Assembly: GCF_900106975.1 (NCBI RefSeq)
Contig: NZ_FNNU01000003.1
Location: 557,002-621,001, forward strand
Source: Pseudomonas kuykendallii
Lineage (GTDB): Bacteria; Pseudomonadota; Gammaproteobacteria; Pseudomonadales; Pseudomonadaceae
Direction of reading: 5' to 3'
DNA: 64,000 nucleotides
A program made the translations under genes and the position numbers. Positions 60,473 through 64,000 of the stretch are shown here, piece by piece (the stretch's first letter is position 1; the number at the start of each line of letters is the position of its first letter). Under the pieces are notes generated by a model. The model did not search any database. It was given only the letters and a program-made list of their open reading frames with translations, and had not been told where the DNA came from.

Positions 60473-61300
60473 CTAACGAAAGGCCTCGTTGAGTTCGGCG
60501 AAGCTCAACCCGCGCGCGGCGTAGGCGAAGGTCCCGCTGCTGGCGATCTCACGCGCCGCCTGGAAGAAGCCGCTGTAGGCCGCGCGCGCCAGCGACGAGC
60601 CGACGCTGATCCGGCGAACGCCGAGCCCGGCCAGCTCATCGACCGACAAAGCGCCGCCGGACAGGCCCATCAGTACGTTCAGCGGCCTGGGCGCCACCGC
60701 GCGCACGGCGGCGGCGATGTCTTCGCGACGGATGAGGCCTGGCGCGTAAAGCACGTCGGCGCCGGCTTCGGCGTAAGCCTCCAGGCGGCGCAGCGTGTCG
60801 CGCAGGTCGTCGCGGCCGTGCAGCAGGTTTTCCGCCCGCGCGGTGAGCATGAAGGGAAAGTCCAGGCCGCGTGCCGCCTGCGCCGCCGCACGCACGCGCT
60901 GCACGGCCTCCTCGAACGGATGTATCGGCAGCGCCGCATCGCCGCTGGCGTCCTCTATCGAGGCGCCGACCAGGCCGACCGCCGCGGCCCGGCGGATCGC
61001 CTCGGCGCAGCCTTCGGCGGTGGCGCTGAAACCGTTCTCCAGGTCGGCGCTGACCGGCAACGGCGTGGCCTCGACGATGCTGCGCGCATTCGCCAGGGTC
61101 TGCTCCAGGTCCAGCGCGCCCTCGCCGTCCGGGCGGCCGAGGGAAAAGGCCAGGCCGGCGCTGGTGGTGGCCAGCGCCGGGAAGCCCAGTGCCGCGAGCA
61201 GCTTCGCCGAGCCGGCATCCCAGGGATTGGGGATGACGAACGCGCCGTCGCGCGCGTGCAGCGCCTTGAACGCCTGGCCGCGAGATTCCTGGGACGTCAT
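60473..61300 (-). CDS. Isocitrate lyase/PEP mutase family protein
   Basis: 275 aa TIM-barrel protein: AFVIPNPWDAGSAKLLAALGFPALATTSAGLA (in parts), SADLENGFSA, ASIEDASGD (metal-binding E/D), LTARAENLLHGRDD. It lacks the KKCGH loop of isocitrate lyase and fits the PEP mutase/2-methylisocitrate lyase-like superfamily of C-C lyases. Substrate not known; uncharacterised members include oxaloacetate decarboxylase-like enzymes. 34 bases after the DUF72 gene and three before the extensin-like gene. Confidence 0.82.
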   Translation of the reverse strand: MTSQESRGQAFKALHARDGAFVIPNPWDAGSAKLLAALGFPALATTSAGLAFSLGRPDGEGALDLEQTLANARSIVEATPLPVSADLENGFSATAEGCAEAIRRAAAVGLVGASIEDASGDAALPIHPFEEAVQRVRAAAQAARGLDFPFMLTARAENLLHGRDDLRDTLRRLEAYAEAGADVLYAPGLIRREDIAAAVRAVAPRPLNVLMGLSGGALSVDELAGLGVRRISVGSSLARAAYSGFFQAAREIASSGTFAYAARGLSFAELNEAFR

Positions 61301-61334
61301 CGAATAGCCCTCCGCAAAAAAGTCGACCTTACCC

Positions 61335-62189
61335 TCAAAGCAGATCGAGCTGCGACGTGCGCAACTCCGGGAGCGCCTGCAGGCCGGGCAGGCGCCGGCG
61401 CAGTCGCTCGTGGAAGCGCTTGGCCTGCTCGCCGGCCAACCGGTTGTCCGGCGTGTGCAGGTAGATGTGCGGCGTCAGGCCCTGCTCGATCCACTCGGCG
61501 AGCTTATCGACCCAGCGCGTCAGGTGCGCGTCGTTGGCGTCGAGATCCGGCCCGCCGATGAAGCGCACCTGCGGCGAGGCGCTGAAGGACGTCGGCCGCA
61601 CCGACGCCAGGCGCGGTTTGCGCCGCTGCGCATCGAGCACCGCCGGGTCGTCGCTGCGGCAGGCGAAGAGCGCGCGGGCGTCCAGGCAGATGCGTTCCAC
61701 ACCCCGGTCGCGCAGCAGCCGATTGAGCGCCCGCTCCGCATCGCTGGCATCGAAGAACTGCGCATGCCGCACCTCGACCGCCAGCGAGCGCGCGCCCAAT
61801 GCATCGATGAAATCGCCCAGCTCGGCCAGGCGCTGCGGCCCGAAGGCCGGCGGCAGTTGCAGCCAGAGCGGCTGCAGGCGCTCGCCCAGTGGCGCCATCA
61901 GCGCGAGGAAGCGCCGGGCGCTGGCGAGGTTGTCACGCAGGTCGCCCTCGTGGCTGATCTCCTTCGGCAGCTTGGCGCAGAAGCGGAAATTCGCCGGAAG
62001 GGTCTGCGCCCAGCGGGCGACCTTGGCGGCATCCGGCCAGGCGTAGAAGGTCGTGTTGCCCTCGACGCTGTTGAACAGGTGGCAGTAATGGGCGAGGAAG
62101 TCTTCGGCGGCCGCCTCGCGCGGAAACACCGAACCACGCCAGGCGGCATCGTTCCAGGAAGGGCAACCGAGAAAGTACGGGAGCGGCAC
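61335..62189 (-). CDS. DUF72 domain protein
   Basis: 284 aa starting with GTG at 62189 that shares a base with the upstream stop (TAGTG), so translation is coupled. DUF72/YecE signatures: YFLGCPSWNDAAWRGSVFP, FNSVEGNTTFYAWPDAAKVARWAQTLPANFRFCAKLPKEISHEG (in parts), LGARSLAVEVRHAQFF and YLHTPDNRLAGEQAKRFHERLR (in parts). TIM-barrel fold; an endonuclease-like function has been suggested for relatives but is not established. The next ATG lies far inside, so GTG is needed. Confidence 0.82.
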   Translation of the reverse strand: MPLPYFLGCPSWNDAAWRGSVFPREAAAEDFLAHYCHLFNSVEGNTTFYAWPDAAKVARWAQTLPANFRFCAKLPKEISHEGDLRDNLASARRFLALMAPLGERLQPLWLQLPPAFGPQRLAELGDFIDALGARSLAVEVRHAQFFDASDAERALNRLLRDRGVERICLDARALFACRSDDPAVLDAQRRKPRLASVRPTSFSASPQVRFIGGPDLDANDAHLTRWVDKLAEWIEQGLTPHIYLHTPDNRLAGEQAKRFHERLRRRLPGLQALPELRTSQLDLL

Positions 62190-62542
62190 TAGGCGTAGAG
62201 GTCGAGTCCGAGGACTTCGTTGGCGTCCAGCTCGCTGGCGTAGCTGGCGGTGGTGCTGTAGCTGGCCAGGGCCTGGGCGGCGCGGCTGGTCACCGGGCGT
62301 TCGTAGGTGTCGGTGTAACGGACGATGGGCAGGCTGTCGTCGTTCGACTCGCGGGCGGTCTTGCTCGGCTCGACCTGACGCGGCTGCGCGATGTTCTCGA
62401 AGTCCTGGCTGGCGGCCGTCGAGGTGGCATCTTCCCGGCGCAGCCCATCCCCGCGCGAAACGTCGCGGTAGGGCGCGATCGCCGTTCCCTGTCGGGAGGA
62501 GCGATCCGCTGTGTAGGGGGATGTATAACCGTCGATACGCAT
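62189..62542 (-). CDS. Conserved hypothetical protein, 117 aa
   Basis: Starts MRIDGYTSPYTADRSSRQG. Hydrophilic, Ser/Thr/Arg-rich, probably disordered in its first 80 residues, with a conserved C-terminus AAQALASYSTTASYASELDA (20 residues cited). No signal peptide or membrane helix. Similar proteins occur in the same position near tsaB in Pseudomonas. It is coupled to the DUF72 gene by TAGTG. No GAGG-like SD is obvious. Confidence 0.65.
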   Translation of the reverse strand: MRIDGYTSPYTADRSSRQGTAIAPYRDVSRGDGLRREDATSTAASQDFENIAQPRQVEPSKTARESNDDSLPIVRYTDTYERPVTSRAAQALASYSTTASYASELDANEVLGLDLYA

Positions 62543-62693
62543 TGGATAACCTCAAGGTCGCGCCACTCTAATCGGTCGCCTGGAGGCTGGCAATCGTCCC
62601 CGGCACGGCGGCCAGGAACGCGGATGAACGGCGCCCCACACCTGCTCCGACCGGGCCGCGCAGGCCCCGTTCAGCCACCCCGCCGAGCGGTTT

Positions 62694-63371
62694 CTAGAGC
62701 GGTGCCTTGGGCGTCGCCACGTTGTCGCGCAGATACACGGGCTGCGCCGCATCGGCTTCGACACCTTCGCCGCGCGCCCAGGCGAAACCGGCGAGCGCGA
62801 GCAGGTCTTCGGCGTGCGGCAACAGACTGGCGTCCAGTGCCTGCGGCGCCACCGGCAAGCGCGCCACGTATCCCCAACCCGTGCCCGCGCCGAACCAGTT
62901 GCCGGCGGCGTCGCGCGGCAGGCCGACGCGTTCGGGCGGCAGGACGGCCTCGGCGCCGAGCAGACGCATCTCGCCAGCCTCCAGCCGATAGCAACCCCAG
63001 TACACCTCGTCCATGCGCGCATCGATGGCCGCGGCGACCTGGGTGGCGGCGTGCTCGCGGTGAGCGCGCTGGGCAAGCACGGCGAGATCGGAGATCGGCA
63101 GCACTGGCCGCTCCAGGGCGAACGCCAGGCCCTGAACCACGCCGATGGCGATACGCACGCCGGTGAAGGCACCAGGGCCCCGGCCGAACGCGATGGCGTC
63201 CAGCGCACTCATGCCGATGCCGGCCTCGGCGAGGATCTCGCCGATCATCGGCAGCAGCCGCTGGGCATGCAGGCGCGGGATCACCTCGTGACGCACCAGC
63301 ACCCGCTGCTCATGGAGCAAGGCAACGGAACAGGCTTCGGTGGAGGTGTCCAGGGCCAGCAAGGTGGTCAT
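62694..63371 (-). CDS. tsaB: tRNA threonylcarbamoyladenosine biosynthesis protein TsaB
   Basis: 225 aa ASKHA-fold partner of TsaD in t6A synthesis at tRNA A37. Starts MTTLLALDTSTEACSVALLH, then HAQRLLPMIGEIL, AIAFGRGPGAFTGVRIAIGVVQGLAF (in parts) and LPISDLAVLAQRA. Lacks the metal-binding residues of TsaD, as normal for TsaB. Separated by 118 bases from adk, with a strong terminator between. Confidence 0.94.
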   Translation of the reverse strand: MTTLLALDTSTEACSVALLHEQRVLVRHEVIPRLHAQRLLPMIGEILAEAGIGMSALDAIAFGRGPGAFTGVRIAIGVVQGLAFALERPVLPISDLAVLAQRAHREHAATQVAAAIDARMDEVYWGCYRLEAGEMRLLGAEAVLPPERVGLPRDAAGNWFGAGTGWGYVARLPVAPQALDASLLPHAEDLLALAGFAWARGEGVEADAAQPVYLRDNVATPKAPL

Positions 63372-63453
63372 CGGTGGGTCCGCAGTGAGGGAGGAAAAGG
63401 CCGCGCATTATAGCCGCAGCGTGCCGCTCGCTGCGGTGTACGGCGCAAACGAA

Positions 63454-63475
63454 AACGGCCCGCGAGCGGGCCGTT
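63454..63475 (-). terminator. Intrinsic terminator of adk
   Basis: AACGGCCCGC-TC-GCGGGCCGTT on the minus strand, perfect 10-bp stem, followed by TTCGTTT; 14 bases after the adk stop. Confidence 0.8.
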
Positions 63476-63489
63476 CGGAACGCGGTGGG

Positions 63490-64000
63490 TCAGCTCAGCG
63501 CGGCGAACACCTTGGCGGTGATTTCCTCGACCGAGCCCACGCCCTGTACGGCGGTGTATTTCGGCGTGCCCTCGACGGCCGCGAGCTGCTGGTAGAAGTC
63601 CACCAGCGGCTTGGTCTGCGAGTGGTACACCGACAGGCGATGACGCACGGTCGCTTCCTTGTCGTCGTCGCGCTGGATCAGCGCTTCGCCGGTGAGGTCG
63701 TCGACGTCCGCGACTTTCGGCGGGTTGTGCTCGATGTGGTAAACGCGGCCCGAATCCGGGTGCACGCGACGACCGGCGATGCGGCTGACGATTTCCTCGT
63801 CGTCGACGGCGATTTCCACCACGTAGTCGATCTTCACCCCGGCCTGCTTCAGCGCCTCGGCCTGCGGGATGGTCCGCGGGAAGCCGTCGAAGAGGAAGCC
63901 CTTGGCGCAGTCGGGCTGGGCGATGCGTTCCTTGACCAGGTTGATGATCAGGTCGTCGGACACCAGGCCGCCGCTGTCCATCACGCTCTTGGCCTTGAGG
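63490..64000 (-). CDS. adk: Adenylate kinase (5' end outside the window)
   Basis: C-terminal about 170 residues of adenylate kinase; the start lies beyond base 64000. Visible motifs: [26 protein letters not shown] (in parts), [17 protein letters not shown] (NMP region), [33 protein letters not shown] (LID domain with zinc-free lid, in parts) and [18 protein letters not shown]. Catalyses AMP + ATP interconversion in the cytosol. Frame is open to the window edge (LKAKSV). Confidence 0.95.
   Translation of the reverse strand, partial: LKAKSVMDSGGLVSDDLIINLVKERIAQPDCAKGFLFDGFPRTIPQAEALKQAGVKIDYVVEIAVDDEEIVSRIAGRRVHPDSGRVYHIEHNPPKVADVDDLTGEALIQRDDDKEATVRHRLSVYHSQTKPLVDFYQQLAAVEGTPKYTAVQGVGSVEEITAKVFAALS

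Overview
The window is high-GC, gene-dense chromosomal DNA from a Pseudomonas, most likely a member of the P. aeruginosa group (citronellolis/nitroreducens/knackmussii type). Evidence: protein content (malate:quinone oxidoreductase, PA4642-type protein, MexJK-like pump with divergent TetR, TsaB, adenylate kinase), strong codon-position GC bias that produces long antisense reading frames, and a Pseudomonas-type REP pair near 52.8 kb. From memory of PAO1, 40-52 kb resembles the PA4640-PA4660 region and 53-64 kb resembles PA3676-PA3686, so two ancestral neighbourhoods appear to be joined near the repeat-rich 52.4-53.3 kb interval. No rRNA, tRNA, CRISPR array, prophage or insertion sequence was seen.

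Layout. 0-7.2 kb: a methyltransferase, a hybrid histidine kinase and four glycosyltransferases. 7.2-12.6 kb: small secreted and lipoproteins, a RidA protein, two TPM-domain membrane proteins coupled to LemA, small conserved proteins and an FKBP. 12.8-16.0 kb: two convergent c-di-GMP enzymes (GGDEF-EAL and PAS-GGEEF). 16.2-18.4 kb: a DASS-type anion transporter divergent from an AraC regulator. 18.6-27.2 kb: a hydroxyproline-type catabolic locus (ABC importer, aconitase X, proline racemase superfamily enzyme, DapA-family enzyme, ketoglutarate semialdehyde-type dehydrogenase). Its two promoters share an identical 15-bp operator-like site. A pyrroline-2-carboxylate reductase lies 2 kb further on. 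27.4-39.3 kb: lipoproteins, an RluA-family pseudouridine synthase, a FAN1-type VRR-NUC nuclease, an SDR protein, an M48 protease, a SRAP-family protein lacking its catalytic cysteine, a zinc-ribbon protein, an acyltransferase and a YajG lipoprotein. 40-52.4 kb: mqo, a SulP transporter, hpt, upp-uraA, a photolyase group with unusual TGTACA promoter repeats, and hemH. 53.3-58.7 kb: RND pump, adaptor, TetR repressor and an AhpD-like protein. 58.8-64 kb: a minus-strand run of rsmJ, an extensin-like protein, a PEP mutase family protein, DUF72, a hypothetical, tsaB and truncated adk.

The clearest metabolic unit is the hydroxyproline locus. The importer takes up an amino acid. Aconitase X plus the reductase could convert cis-3-hydroxy-L-proline to L-proline. 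The racemase-family enzyme, DapA-family deaminase and aldehyde dehydrogenase fit conversion of 4-hydroxyproline to 2-oxoglutarate, but the needed D-hydroxyproline oxidase and a GntR-type regulator are absent from the window. A second theme is dispersed intergenic repeats: at least ten GTAGGGTG-bounded elements, some tandemly duplicated, and a nested inverted repeat island at 52.4-53.3 kb.
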